64,000 nucleotides of DNA from Leifsonia aquatica H1aii (GCF_000633535.1 NZ_AYMR01000010.1:1-64000); one strand, 5' to 3'; numbered from the stretch's first letter, positions 18,731-27,385 are shown. Numbers and translations are program-made. The notes: generated by a model not told the origin, from the letters alone.

Positions 18731-19059
18731 GGCGACCCGCCGAGCGCGGCCAGCGCGGCCAGCGCGCCCAGCGCACGGAGCGCCCGGCCGGCGAGGAGCG
18801 TGATGACCAGCGCGAGCCCGATGGCGACGGCGGTGGCGACCATCCAGTACCCGAGCGAGACGGTCGAGACCCGGAAGACGTCGTCGACCGTGCTCGCGAA
18901 CACCGTGTGGTCGAGCGACCAGTAGATGGGTTCCGGCACGATCGACGGGCACACCAGCAGGATGGCCAGGCACGACAGGTAGCCGATCGCGACGAGGACG
19001 AACACGCCGACCGCGAGCGCTCCCGCGCGCGGGAGGAGCCGGGCCGAACGCTCCTCCAT
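18685..19059 (-). CDS. Small hypothetical membrane protein
   Basis: The 124-residue protein is not one I recognise. It has a basic N-terminus, one long hydrophobic segment at about 14-37 (GVFVLVAIGYLSCLAILLVC), a loop with LDHTVFASTVDDVFRVSTV, a second span at about 72-92, and a low-complexity Ala/Leu/Gly stretch. GGGGAG stands 6 nt before the ATG, which supports it as a gene. The 3' end overlaps kdpE by 46 bp in the opposite direction. It lies downstream of rnpB on the same strand, separated by a hairpin. Confidence 0.55.
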   Translation of the reverse strand: MEERSARLLPRAGALAVGVFVLVAIGYLSCLAILLVCPSIVPEPIYWSLDHTVFASTVDDVFRVSTVSLGYWMVATAVAIGLALVITLLAGRALRALGALAALAALGGSPQPAVPASSSSGENR

Positions 19060-19081
19060 GCGGTGCTCCCCTCGACGTGTC

Positions 19082-19104
19082 CGGCCCGGCGCAGGACCGG
19101 GCCG
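19082..19104 (-). terminator. Hairpin after RNase P RNA
   Basis: A perfect 8-bp GC stem (19082-19089 with 19097-19104) lies a few bases beyond the inferred 3' end of rnpB. No T-run follows; it is a plausible terminator or processing boundary. Confidence 0.5.
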
Positions 19105-19110
19105 CGTGCA

Positions 19111-19486
19111 GGGAATGGGCCGGCTAGTACGCCGGGTTCTGTCGCGACACCGGAGTGTCGCGGACGGCCATCTCTCTCGGGGCGACGTCGCCGCCGCCCT
19201 CCAGCGGTCTACCCGGGGACGAGGCGAGCAGCCTCATCGTCCCCTGTCTGACCTTGCTCCGGGTGAGGTTTACCGAGCCGACCGGGTCACCCCGGCCGCT
19301 GGTGGTCTCTTACACCACCGTTTCACCCTGACCACCGGCCGGAGCCGGTGGCGGTCTGCTTTCTGTTGCACTGTCTCGCGGGTTGCCCCGGGTGGGTGTT
19401 ACCCACCACCCTGCTCTGCGGAGCCCGGACGTTCCTCGGCGGCCCGCTCACGCGGACCGACGCGACCGTCTTGCCGACCCATTCCG
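19111..19486 (-). ncRNA. rnpB: RNase P RNA (bacterial class A)
   Basis: The catalytic RNA of RNase P matures tRNA 5' ends. Read on the minus strand it shows the conserved blocks in order: GGAACGTCCGGGCTCC (near the 5' side), GCAGAGCAGGGTGGTGGGTAA, ACAGAAAGCAGACCGCC, GGTCAGGGTGAAACGG, GTGTAAGAGACCACC, GGTAAACC, GGGTAGACCGCTGGAGG and, at the 3' side, ACAGAACCCGGCGTAC (the sequence that pairs in P4). The ends are set by the P1 helix: AATGGGTCGGC near 19483 pairs with GCCGGCCCATT near 19115. Ends are accurate to a few bases. Any ORFs drawn across this RNA are spurious. Confidence 0.95.
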
Positions 19487-19565
19487 CGGTCAACGATAGC
19501 GCAGCGCGTCTGTGCGCCGGATCCGAGTCCGGTCGGCACTCGCTCGGAACGGGGTCAGAGCCGGT

Positions 19566-20300
19566 TCAGAGCCCGGACTCCTCGTTGCGGATCAGGATGG
19601 CGCTGCTGTCGGGGCACAGCACGACGTCGTCGGGGGCGGCCCGGCGGATCTCGGCGAGGTCGGACTCGGTCAGCTTCACGTTGGATCCCAGCGACACGCC
19701 GCGCTGCAGCAGAGCGGCACCGAGCCCGTAGCGGGCGCGCTGGCGCTCGTACAGGGCGACCAGGTCGTCGGGGATGGCCGCGGCGATGGTGGCGCGATCG
19801 GCGGCGAGCGCGCCGCGCTGGGCGGCGAGCTTCTCCACCTCGGCGCCGCGCGCGGCCTCCAACGCCTCCACGCGCGTGCCGAGTTCGGAGCGCTCGGCGT
19901 CCACTGCGGCGAGCGCCGACTCGAGGCCCTCGACCCGCTCCATCACGGTGAGCTCGATCTCCTCGAGGTCGTTCCGGCGCTTGGCGAGGGAGGCGAGCTC
20001 CGCCTCCAGCGCCTGCACGTCTTTGACCGAAGCGGTCTGCTGCACCCGGTCGTTGTCGCGCCGGATGCGCGCCTCGACGACCTCCACGTCGGACTCGGTC
20101 CGCTTCAGCTCGGTGCGGGCGTCCTCGAGCTCGCCGGTCGCGGCGATCCAGCGCGCGCGGAGGGCGTCGACCTCGGGCTGCAGCGCGGCCAGCTCCTTCG
20201 TCTGCGGCAGCGTGTTGACCGCGTGGTCGAGCTGGGCGAGGCGGGTGTCGGCGGACTGCAGGCGCAGCAGTTCGTTCTGGTCGGCGGGGCTGGCTTTCAC
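19566..20300 (-). CDS. Coiled-coil protein with degenerate C-terminal zinc ribbon (CT398-like)
   Basis: The 244-residue protein starts at a GTG 8 nt after GGAG. Residues about 8-170 form a long alpha-helical hairpin rich in E/A/L/R heptads (LEDARTELKRTESDVEVVEARIRRDNDRVQQTASVKDVQALEAELASLAKRRNDLEE). The C-terminus aligns with the zinc-ribbon part of this actinobacterial family (SDLAEIRRAAPDDVVLCPDSSAILIRN), but only C229 of the four expected cysteines remains; the first CxxC region reads RGVSLGSN. Metal binding is thus probably lost. It follows the Nif3-like gene by 40 nt on the same strand, the same pair as in mycobacteria. Molecular function is unknown. Confidence 0.85.
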   Translation of the reverse strand: MKASPADQNELLRLQSADTRLAQLDHAVNTLPQTKELAALQPEVDALRARWIAATGELEDARTELKRTESDVEVVEARIRRDNDRVQQTASVKDVQALEAELASLAKRRNDLEEIELTVMERVEGLESALAAVDAERSELGTRVEALEAARGAEVEKLAAQRGALAADRATIAAAIPDDLVALYERQRARYGLGAALLQRGVSLGSNVKLTESDLAEIRRAAPDDVVLCPDSSAILIRNEESGL

Positions 20301-20340
20301 GTGGGGTGCTCCATCTCGGTGGCGGACAGTGTCTCCAGGG

Positions 20341-21159
20341 CTACTGGAGGATGGCGAAGTCCCAGGGGTCGGTGCGCAGTTCGCTGACCACGACCTCCAC
20401 TCCGGGAAGGGCGGCGCGCAGCTGACCGGCCGCGGTGTCGAGCCAGAGCCACTCGCTCGCCCAGTGCGAGACGTCGAGGAGCGCGGGACCACCGCCGAGG
20501 ATCGCCTGCTCCCGCGCTTCCGACGCGGGATGGTGGCGCAGATCGGCGGTGATGTAGACATCGGCCTCGCGGACGGCGTCCGCGCCCAGCAGGGAGTCGC
20601 CCGCGCCCCCGCACACGGCGACGCGCGAGACGGGCTGGTGGTAGTCGCCGGCAGCGCGCACTCCTCCGGCCGTCGGCGGCAGGAGGTCGGCGAGCGCCCG
20701 GGCGAGCACCCCGAGCGTGGTGGGCTGCGGCAGCACGCCGACCCGTCCGATGCCGGTGACGCCGTCGGCGGCCGGTGCGATCGGGGTCGTGTCCGTGAGC
20801 CCGAGCCGGGCGGCGAGCACGGCGCTCGTGCCGTCCTCGACGACGTCGGCGTTGGTGTGGGCGGCGATGAGCGCGCAGCGGCCGCGGATCAGCCGGGCCA
20901 GCAGCGCGCCCTTGTACCGGTCCTCGGCGACGGTCGTGACCCCGCGCAGCAGCAGCGGGTGGTGCGCCAGCAGCAGGTCGGCGCGGGAGTCGACCGCCTC
21001 GTCGACGGTGGCGGCGACGACGTCCACGGCCAGCAGGATGCGCTCGACCGGAGCCGCCGGATCGCCCGACAGCAGACCGGGGGCGTCCCAGCCCTCGGCG
21101 CCGGAGAGCGGCCAGAGCCCCTCGACGGTCTCGCGGACGGAACGGAGGGTGTGCTGCAC
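20341..21159 (-). CDS. Nif3-like dinuclear metal centre protein
   Basis: The 272-residue protein belongs to the NIF3/YbgI family, toroid hexamers with a two-metal site and uncertain activity. Metal-ligand motifs are visible: LLAHHPLLLRG, IAAHTNADVVEDG, TADLRHHPASEA and LLDVSHWASEW. The start is a GTG at 21159, 7 nt after TAGGCT, a probable leaderless promoter. It is followed by the coiled-coil gene and lies just downstream of the NCS1 permease gene on the same strand (19 nt gap), so both own and read-through transcription are possible. Confidence 0.92.
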   Translation of the reverse strand: MQHTLRSVRETVEGLWPLSGAEGWDAPGLLSGDPAAPVERILLAVDVVAATVDEAVDSRADLLLAHHPLLLRGVTTVAEDRYKGALLARLIRGRCALIAAHTNADVVEDGTSAVLAARLGLTDTTPIAPAADGVTGIGRVGVLPQPTTLGVLARALADLLPPTAGGVRAAGDYHQPVSRVAVCGGAGDSLLGADAVREADVYITADLRHHPASEAREQAILGGGPALLDVSHWASEWLWLDTAAGQLRAALPGVEVVVSELRTDPWDFAILQ

Positions 21160-21166
21160 GGGATAG

Positions 21167-21172
21167 AGCCTA
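21167..21172 (-). promoter_or_regulatory. -10 element of leaderless nif3 promoter
   Basis: TAGGCT on the minus strand lies 7 nt before the GTG at 21159. Confidence 0.45.
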
Positions 21173-21177
21173 CGGGA

Positions 21178-23436
21178 TCAGGCGGCGCGCTGCTCCTGGC
21201 GACGGACGGCCCGCGACCCCGCGACGATCGGGGTGAGGAGGCCGAGCGCGAGCGCGACGATGACGCCGATGTTGCTCGTGCCGATCCCGGTCTGCGAGTC
21301 GATGCCGAGCAGCCGGAACAGGTATCCCTCCCAGCCCAGCCAGGGCAGGTCGGAGCTGACGAGTCCCAGTCCGATGACGGAGGCCGCGACCAGCATGCCG
21401 AGATTGCCCCAGCGCCAGTCCGGGTAGACGCCGCCGGAGGCGAGCAGGGAGGGCTGGTGGAAGCGGCGTTCGCGCAGCATCGTCTCCGCCGCGAAGAGGC
21501 CCGTCCATGCCGCGACCGGTACGGACAGGGCGGTCGGCACGCCTCGCACCACACTGTCGAGGTCGGTCACGGTCAGGGCCAGCACGATCCCGGCGAGGGC
21601 GATCGGGCCTCCGGCGACGACGGTGCTCCACCGCCGGCCGAGCCGCACGCCGAGGGCGTCGAGGGTGAACCCCGCCGAGTACATCGTCAGCACCAGCGCC
21701 GAGATGAGGCTGAGGCCGACCGCGAGCAGCAAGGGCAGCGGGTACCACCACGGAAGGCCCAGCCGGACGAACCCCGCCACGGGGTCGCTGGCGAGTTCGG
21801 AGGCGAGACCGGGGTGGGAGGCGGCGAGGAGGCCGCCGTACGAGACGAGGACGAACGGCGGGACGGCCGCCCCGAAGGTCGCCCAGAGCATCGCCGCCGC
21901 GCCCGACGACGTCGGGCGCTGGTAGCGGGCGACCTCCGCGCTGCTCATCGCCCAGGCCAGCCCGAGGTAGCTGAACACCAGGACGGCCCCGGTGACCACG
22001 TGGGTCCAGAGCGCGTCCGGCACCGCCAGCGCACGAGACAGGTCGACCTGTCGCCAGGTCGCCGCGACCATCACGGCGATGAGCACGGCGGAGGCGATCG
22101 TCAGCAGCAGCTGCACGCGCGCGACCAGCGAGTACCCGAAGAAGGCCACCGCTCCGGCCACCAGGATCGCCACCAGCAGAGCGACCGCGGTGGGCGTCGC
22201 GCGGTCCCGGGCCCACCCTCCCGACACGGCGAGGGAGCCGGCGGCCGAGCCCGCCAGCCAGAGCAGCACCGCGCCCCAGAACAGCTTGGTGACCAGGGCC
22301 AGCACGGCGGGGATCGCGTTGCCGCGCACGCCGAACGTCGCCCGGGAGACCACCATCGTCGGCTGCCCGCTCCACTTGCCCGCGAGCGTCCCGAGCCCCA
22401 GGGGCAGGAAGGACAGGGCCACGCCCACGAGCGTCGCGACGAGCAGCTGCCGGAGGCTGAGGCCGAGCGTGAACAGTGTGGCTCCGACGCCGATCGAGAT
22501 CAGCGACGAGGTGCCGGCGAACCAGAGCCAGAACATCCGGGCGGCCCGGCCGACCCGCCGGTCGAGCGGGGACGGCTCCAGATCGGCCTCCTCGGGCTCG
22601 AACAGCGGCGCGGGCACCGGCTCGGCGCCGTGCAGCACCGTCTCGTCGTCCGCGACGCGCGGTGAGGCGAGCGGTGTCGGCGCGGTCCCGTGCACATCGT
22701 CCGCGTCGTCGTGGAGGTCCGTGTCGATGTGCTCGTGCGTCCCGTCGAGCGTCCCCAGCCGGTGCGACACCACCGGGCCGGTCACGGTGGCGGTCCCCGT
22801 CCCCGTCCCCGTCCCCGTCCCCGTCCCCGTCCCCGTCAGCGGAGGAAGCACCGGGGCCATCGCGATCAGCGGGACGATCGGCGGCGCAGGCTCGAGGTCG
22901 GGATCGGGGCTCGGGCCGGCTGCCGCAGACGGCTCCTCCGCCACCAGCGGCACCGGCTGGGAGTCGCGCGGGGCGAGCTCGGGAGGCACGTACGACAGCG
23001 GCTCGGCCCGGGTCGACGCGGTCGGCTCGGGAACGGGAGGCGCAGAGGGCTCGGCCGGCGCGGTCGTGGCCGCGGGCTCCGACGCCGGCGTCGGCGCCGC
23101 CGCCCCGACCCACGCACTGTAGGTCGGCTGCGGACCCTCCACGCGGCGGCGCACGGGCAGGTCGTCGAAGCTGATGGCCTGCGTGGGCGGACCGACCCAG
23201 TCGTCGTCCGCATCCTCGCCGTGGACCTCGTCGTCGCCACCTTCGGGCTCGGTTGCGACCTCGGGCTCGCGCGACGCGACCTCCGGCTCCCTCGGCGCGA
23301 TCTCGGGCTCGGCCATGTCCTCCGCCGGTGGAGGCGGCACGATCGGGATGGCCGTGGTGATGCGCGCCACCTCCGCTTCGAGCGCGCGGGCGAGCTCGTC
23401 GTCGCTGTGACGGTCGGCACCCGAGCCGGTCTCCAT
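21178..23436 (-). CDS. NCS1-type nucleobase/cation symporter-like protein with long disordered N-terminus
   Basis: The 752-residue protein splits in two. Residues 1 to about 320 are Pro/Glu/Ala/Thr-rich, predicted disordered, and include a (TG)n tract encoded by a GTCCCC hexanucleotide repeat. Residues about 325-745 form a transporter with about twelve helices and motifs of the purine-cytosine permease group (MFWLWFAGTSSLISIGVGATLF, GQPTMVVSRATFGVRGNAIPA, YLGLAWAMSSAEVARYQRP). It may import a purine, pyrimidine or related compound; neighbouring thyA-folA fits a nucleobase theme but is only context. ATG 23436 follows TAGTCT by 6 nt. Family membership is fairly sure; substrate is not. Confidence 0.82.
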   Translation of the reverse strand: METGSGADRHSDDELARALEAEVARITTAIPIVPPPPAEDMAEPEIAPREPEVASREPEVATEPEGGDDEVHGEDADDDWVGPPTQAISFDDLPVRRRVEGPQPTYSAWVGAAAPTPASEPAATTAPAEPSAPPVPEPTASTRAEPLSYVPPELAPRDSQPVPLVAEEPSAAAGPSPDPDLEPAPPIVPLIAMAPVLPPLTGTGTGTGTGTGTGTATVTGPVVSHRLGTLDGTHEHIDTDLHDDADDVHGTAPTPLASPRVADDETVLHGAEPVPAPLFEPEEADLEPSPLDRRVGRAARMFWLWFAGTSSLISIGVGATLFTLGLSLRQLLVATLVGVALSFLPLGLGTLAGKWSGQPTMVVSRATFGVRGNAIPAVLALVTKLFWGAVLLWLAGSAAGSLAVSGGWARDRATPTAVALLVAILVAGAVAFFGYSLVARVQLLLTIASAVLIAVMVAATWRQVDLSRALAVPDALWTHVVTGAVLVFSYLGLAWAMSSAEVARYQRPTSSGAAAMLWATFGAAVPPFVLVSYGGLLAASHPGLASELASDPVAGFVRLGLPWWYPLPLLLAVGLSLISALVLTMYSAGFTLDALGVRLGRRWSTVVAGGPIALAGIVLALTVTDLDSVVRGVPTALSVPVAAWTGLFAAETMLRERRFHQPSLLASGGVYPDWRWGNLGMLVAASVIGLGLVSSDLPWLGWEGYLFRLLGIDSQTGIGTSNIGVIVALALGLLTPIVAGSRAVRRQEQRAA
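22793..22837 (+). repeat. Hexanucleotide tandem repeat (GTCCCC)7
   Basis: Seven uninterrupted GTCCCC units plus a partial GTC lie inside the permease gene. On the coding strand they give alternating Thr-Gly residues. A six-base unit changes length without shifting frame, so copy-number variation would only lengthen or shorten the linker. Confidence 0.9.
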
Positions 23437-23442
23437 GTCGAA

Positions 23443-23448
23443 AGACTA
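23443..23448 (-). promoter_or_regulatory. -10 element of the NCS1 permease gene
   Basis: TAGTCT on the minus strand is 6 nt before the ATG at 23436, with no ribosome site between. Confidence 0.45.
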
Positions 23449-23489
23449 CGACTCGCGCCCGGCGGGGGTCAGGGGTGAGCGAAGCGAAG

Positions 23490-23495
23490 TACCAT
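23490..23495 (+). promoter_or_regulatory. -10 element of leaderless thyA promoter
   Basis: TACCAT is followed by 7 nt (CGACTCG) and the thyA ATG; no purine-rich ribosome site is present. Confidence 0.5.
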
Positions 23496-23502
23496 CGACT
23501 CG

Positions 23503-24312
23503 ATGAGCGAGACGATCCCGACCCCGTACGAAGACCTGCTCCGCGACGTCCTCGCGAACGGCAGCCGCAAGTCGGACCGCACCGGGACCGGCACGCGCAG
23601 CGTGTTCGGCCGCCAGCTGCGCTTCGACCTCGCCGAGGGCTTCCCCCTCATCACCACAAAACGCGTGCACTTCAAGTCCATCGCCTACGAGCTGCTGTGG
23701 TTCCTCCGCGGCGAGAGCAACGTCGGCTGGCTGCGCGAGAACGGCGTTACGATCTGGGACGAGTGGGCCGACGATCGCGGCGAGCTCGGCCCGGTCTACG
23801 GCGTGCAGTGGCGCTCCTGGCCCGCGCCCGACGGCTCGCACATCGATCAGATCGCCCAGGTGATCGAGCAGCTGCGCCACGACCCCGACTCCCGCCGGAT
23901 CATCGTCTCGGCCTGGAACGTCGCCGACATCCCGAACATGGCGCTCGCCCCGTGCCACGCCTTCTTCCAGTTCTACGTCGCCGACGGCCGGCTGTCCTGT
24001 CAGCTCTACCAGCGCAGCGCGGACATGTTCCTCGGCGTCCCGTTCAACATCGCGAGCTACGCGCTGCTGACCCTGATGGTCGCCCAGCAGGTCGGTCTCG
24101 AGCCGGGCGAGTTCGTCTGGACCGGCGGCGACGTCCACATCTACGACAACCATGTCGAGCAGGTGGAGGAGCAGCTCTCCCGCTCCCCCTACCCCGCGCC
24201 CGCGCTGCGCTTCGCACGCACACCCGACAGCATCTTCGATTATCGGTTCGAGGACTTCGTGGTCGAGGGATACCAGCACCACCCGGCCATCCGCGCCGCC
24301 GTGGCGGTCTGA
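23503..24312 (+). CDS. thyA: Thymidylate synthase
   Basis: ThyA methylates dUMP to dTMP using methylene-tetrahydrofolate, leaving dihydrofolate for the next gene product to reduce. The 269-residue protein shows the [11 protein letters not shown] phosphate loop, [27 protein letters not shown], the nucleophile cysteine in [37 protein letters not shown] and the dUMP-binding [10 protein letters not shown]. The 3' codons end 7 nt before the GTG of folA. ATG 23503 is supported by TACCAT-N7 directly upstream. Confidence 0.97.
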   Translation: MSETIPTPYEDLLRDVLANGSRKSDRTGTGTRSVFGRQLRFDLAEGFPLITTKRVHFKSIAYELLWFLRGESNVGWLRENGVTIWDEWADDRGELGPVYGVQWRSWPAPDGSHIDQIAQVIEQLRHDPDSRRIIVSAWNVADIPNMALAPCHAFFQFYVADGRLSCQLYQRSADMFLGVPFNIASYALLTLMVAQQVGLEPGEFVWTGGDVHIYDNHVEQVEEQLSRSPYPAPALRFARTPDSIFDYRFEDFVVEGYQHHPAIRAAVAV

Positions 24313-24319
24313 GGCCGGC

Positions 24320-24802
24320 GTGTCGCTCGCTCTCATCTGGGCCGAGGCCCACGACCGCGTGATCGGCGCCGACGGCGGCATCCCCTGGCACCTTCCCGAG
24401 GACATGCGGCACTTCCGCGAGCTGACATCGGGGTCGCCGGTCGTGATGGGCCGGCGCACCTGGGACTCGCTGCCCGAACGGTTCCGGCCGCTCCCCGGGC
24501 GCACGAACATCGTCGTCACCCGGCAGGCCGCGTGGTCCGCACCCGGCGCGGAGGTCGCGCACGACGTCGAGGAGGCGCTCGCGCTGGCCGCCGGCGCCGA
24601 GACCGTCTGGGTGATGGGAGGGGCGCAGCTCTACGCCGCGGCGCTGCCGCTCGCCGACCGGGTGGAGGTCACCGAGGTCGACCTGGACGTCCCCGGCGAC
24701 ACCCGGGCCCCCGCGCTGGGCGAGGGATGGCGCACCGCGCGGGGCGAATGGCAGGAGTCGTCCTCCGGCCTGCGCTACCGGTTCGCGACCTCCCTCAGGT
24801 GA
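24320..24802 (+). CDS. folA: Dihydrofolate reductase
   Basis: It reduces dihydrofolate to tetrahydrofolate with NADPH, recycling the product of thyA directly upstream. The 160-residue protein begins [34 protein letters not shown], with the IPW...D substrate site, then [12 protein letters not shown] (NADPH phosphate site), [12 protein letters not shown] and [14 protein letters not shown]. The GTG at 24320 is chosen because it gives the usual N-terminus and follows TGAGG; longer in-frame starts would overlap thyA deeply. The last 8 bases overlap the convergent DUF1345 gene. Confidence 0.95.
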   Translation: MSLALIWAEAHDRVIGADGGIPWHLPEDMRHFRELTSGSPVVMGRRTWDSLPERFRPLPGRTNIVVTRQAAWSAPGAEVAHDVEEALALAAGAETVWVMGGAQLYAAALPLADRVEVTEVDLDVPGDTRAPALGEGWRTARGEWQESSSGLRYRFATSLR

Positions 24803-25439
24803 GCCCTGCGATGAGGTTCACCGTCGTGGCGAGGATCACCGAGCCGAACAGATAGGACAGCAGGGTGTGCCGCAGGATCGCGCGGCGGATGTATGAGCTG
24901 CTGATGTTCGTGTCGGACACCTGGAACGTCATCCCGAGCGTGAACGCCAGGTAGGCGAAGTCGCTGTAGCGCGGCCTCTCCTTCTGGTTGAAGTCGATGC
25001 CGCCGTCCTTGCGGTAGTACATGCGCGCGTAGCGCAGCGTGTAGACGGTGTGGACGAGCGCCCAGGAGAGGGCGACGCTCAGCACGGCGAGCAGTGCCAC
25101 CACGAGCTGCGGGGCCCCCTTCAGCTGGCGAGCGTCCACCACGATGTACACCACCGCCACGACAGAGGCCACGGAGGCCGCGAGCAGGATCACATCGCTG
25201 ACGCGCCGCCCTGGATCTTCGAGGGTGGCATGGTCCTGGGTCTGCTTCCCGTCCAGCCGCCACACCTTCGCCCACACCCAGACGATGTAGACGATGCAGG
25301 CGCCCGCCCAGCCAGCGATCACGGCGTAGTGCCAGGCGTCGAGCAGCCCGACCACGACACCGACCAGCACGCCCGCTCCGAGGGCTACGAACATCCTCGG
25401 ACGCGACAGCGCGCGGCCCTTCTGCACTTCGTCGGTCAC
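24795..25439 (-). CDS. DUF1345 family membrane protein
   Basis: The 214-residue protein has five or so hydrophobic segments and the DUF1345 signature in its second half ([76 protein letters not shown]). Function of the family is unknown. The start is uncertain: GTG 25439 gives a natural N-terminus ([13 protein letters not shown]), while an in-frame ATG at 25469 adds ten residues; neither has a strong ribosome site. It is divergent from the aminotransferase gene and converges on folA. Confidence 0.85.
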   Translation of the reverse strand: MTDEVQKGRALSRPRMFVALGAGVLVGVVVGLLDAWHYAVIAGWAGACIVYIVWVWAKVWRLDGKQTQDHATLEDPGRRVSDVILLAASVASVVAVVYIVVDARQLKGAPQLVVALLAVLSVALSWALVHTVYTLRYARMYYRKDGGIDFNQKERPRYSDFAYLAFTLGMTFQVSDTNISSSYIRRAILRHTLLSYLFGSVILATTVNLIAGLT

Positions 25440-25489
25440 ACTCAGGATGTTCGCACACGCCGTCCGCACCGCCGCCCCGCCCGCGCCGG

Positions 25490-25495
25490 TACGAT
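25490..25495 (+). promoter_or_regulatory. -10 element of leaderless aminotransferase promoter
   Basis: TACGAT lies 6 nt before the GTG start at 25502. Confidence 0.45.
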
Positions 25496-25501
25496 CGGAA
25501 C

Positions 25502-26791
25502 GTGACCTCCCCCGCGACTCCCCTCACCGACCTGGACACCGAGGCGCTGCGCGCCGCGCACGCCGAGTTCTCGCGTGCGTACGACGAGCTGAAGGCCGCC
25601 GGCCTCTCCCTCGACATCACCCGCGGCAAGCCGTCGGCGGAGCAGCTCGACCTCTCGAACGACCTGCTGCACCTGCCCGACGGCGAGTACCGGGACGCCG
25701 CGGGCACCGACCTGCGCAACTACGGCGGCCCGAACGGCCTCCCCGAGCTGCGAGCGATCTTCTCCGACGCGCTGAAGGTCCCGGTCCCCCAGCTCCTCGC
25801 CCTCGGCAACGCGAGCCTGACCCTCATGCACGACGTCATCGTGGAGGCGATGCTCTACGGCGTGCCCGGCGGCGAGCGGCCCTGGGCGGGGCAGTCGATC
25901 AGCTTCCTCGCGCCGGTGCCCGGCTACGACCGGCACTTCACCATCTGCGAGCGGTTCGGCATCCGCCTCATCCCCGTCCCGATGAACGAGGACGGCCCCG
26001 ACATCGAGACGGTGGCCTCCCTGCTGGCGACGGACGACAGCATCAAGGGCATGTGGTGCGTCCCGGTGTACGCCAACCCGACCGGCGCCGTGTACAGCGA
26101 GGAGGTCGTGCGCGCCCTGGTCTCGCTGCCCGCCGCGCCCGACTTCCGCCTGATCTGGGACAACGCGTACGCCGTCCACCACCTGACCGACGAGCGCCCG
26201 GCACCGATCGACGTGCTCGCCCTCGCCGCCGAGGCCGGCAACCCCGACCGCCCGCTCGTGTTCGCCTCGACCTCCAAGGTCACCTTCCCGGGCGCAGGCG
26301 TCGCCTTCGTCGGCGCCTCCGAGACCAACATCGGCTGGCTGCAGCGCAACCTCGGCGCGCAGAGCATCGGTCCCGACAAGCTCAACCAGCTGCGGCACGT
26401 GAAGCTGCTCGGCGACGCCGAGGGCCTCGCCGCGCACATGGAGAAGCACCGCGCGATCATCGCGCCCAAGTTCGCGGCCGTCGACGAGACCTTCCGCGCA
26501 CGGCTCGCCCCCTGGGGCGGCGGCAGCTGGAACGCGCCGAAGGGCGGCTACTTCGTCAGCCTCGACGTGCTCGACGGCACCGCCGCACGCGCCGTCCAGC
26601 TGGCGAAGGAGGCCGGCATCGCGGTCACCCCCGCCGGAGCGACCTTCCCGTACGGTGAGGACCCGCGCGACGCGAACATCCGCATCGCGCCCACCTTCCC
26701 GCCGGTCGACGAGCTGCGCATCGCCCTCGACGGCCTGTGCACGGCCATCCTGCTGGCCGAGGTCGAGGCACTGCTGGCCGAGCGGGGCTGA
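25502..26791 (+). CDS. aspT: Aspartate aminotransferase, class I subgroup Ic
   Basis: This PLP enzyme should interconvert aspartate/2-oxoglutarate and oxaloacetate/glutamate. The 429-residue protein matches the actinobacterial Ic-type enzyme in its opening (AAGLSLDITRGKPSAEQLDLSN) and in RNYGGPNGLPELRAIF, GYDRHFTICERFGIRLIPVPM, VPVYANPTGAVYS, LIWDNAYAVHH and the PLP lysine in FASTSKVTFPGAG. The GTG at 25502 gives the usual length. A GNAT gene follows after 7 nt and is probably cotranscribed. The gene symbol is by analogy with the corynebacterial enzyme. Confidence 0.88.
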   Translation: MTSPATPLTDLDTEALRAAHAEFSRAYDELKAAGLSLDITRGKPSAEQLDLSNDLLHLPDGEYRDAAGTDLRNYGGPNGLPELRAIFSDALKVPVPQLLALGNASLTLMHDVIVEAMLYGVPGGERPWAGQSISFLAPVPGYDRHFTICERFGIRLIPVPMNEDGPDIETVASLLATDDSIKGMWCVPVYANPTGAVYSEEVVRALVSLPAAPDFRLIWDNAYAVHHLTDERPAPIDVLALAAEAGNPDRPLVFASTSKVTFPGAGVAFVGASETNIGWLQRNLGAQSIGPDKLNQLRHVKLLGDAEGLAAHMEKHRAIIAPKFAAVDETFRARLAPWGGGSWNAPKGGYFVSLDVLDGTAARAVQLAKEAGIAVTPAGATFPYGEDPRDANIRIAPTFPPVDELRIALDGLCTAILLAEVEALLAERG

Positions 26792-26798
26792 GCCGACG

Positions 26799-27329
26799 GT
26801 GAGCGCCGCGCTCGCCTCCGGCGACGCCCGGTCGGACTGGACCGTCCGCCCGAGCGTCGAGGACGACTGGCCCGCGTATCGCGCCCTCCGGCTGGAGATG
26901 CTGGAGGACTCCCCGCTGGCGTTCCTGGAGACGCTCGCGACCGCGCGCACGCATCCGGAGGAGCACTGGCGCCGGCGCACCGCCGGCACCTCGACCTCCA
27001 CGCGACTGTTCGCCGCGGTCGCCGCCGACGGCCGGTGGCTGGGCAGCATGGGCGGCCACCAGGCTCCCGGCACGCACGACCCCTACCTCGTCGGGGCCTA
27101 CGTCACGCCCGAGTATCGAGGGCGCGCGGTCGGGATGACGGACGCGCTCCTCGACGCCGTGATCGACTGGGCGCAGGGCCGGGGCGAGCGGCTGCTGCTG
27201 GACGTGCACGAGAACAATCCCGCGGCCATCCGCGCGTACGAGCGCCGCGGCTTCGTGTTCACGGGGCGCACGCAGCCGTACCCGCTGGACCGCAGCACTC
27301 TGGAGCGGGAGATGGCGCTCCCCCTCTGA
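26799..27329 (+). CDS. GNAT family N-acetyltransferase
   Basis: The 176-residue protein shows the GNAT core: an N-terminal WTVRPSVEDDWPAYRALRLEML strand-helix, LGSMGGHQ, LVGAYVTPEYRGRAVGMTDALLDAVIDWA (acetyl-CoA pyrophosphate loop, R-x-x-G-x-G/A variant with GRAVG) and LDVHENNPAAIRAYERRGFVFTGRTQPYPLD. It transfers an acetyl group to an unknown amine. The start is GTG 26799, 7 nt after the aminotransferase stop; the open frame upstream is a shadow in that gene. A repeat cluster and a terminator follow. Confidence 0.85.
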   Translation: MSAALASGDARSDWTVRPSVEDDWPAYRALRLEMLEDSPLAFLETLATARTHPEEHWRRRTAGTSTSTRLFAAVAADGRWLGSMGGHQAPGTHDPYLVGAYVTPEYRGRAVGMTDALLDAVIDWAQGRGERLLLDVHENNPAAIRAYERRGFVFTGRTQPYPLDRSTLEREMALPL

Positions 27330-27385
27330 CGTACGGCTCCCCCGCTGACGTACGGAAGGCCGACGCACGGGAGCCTGACGCACGG
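27326..27385 (+). repeat. Four spaced copies of CTGACGYACGG
   Basis: The 11-nt motif occurs at 27326, 27345, 27360 (CCGACGCACGG) and 27375, the first containing the GNAT stop codon. Spacing is 19, 15 and 15 nt. It ends directly at the terminator stem. Confidence 0.6.

Noticed and set aside
19058-19951. Open frames across the rnpB region on the plus strand
   Set aside because: The minus strand encodes RNase P RNA with all conserved blocks, and the frames look like Arg-rich shadows.
22793-22837. Phase-variable on/off switch by the hexanucleotide repeat
   Set aside because: The unit is six bases, so slippage keeps the frame; only tail length can vary.
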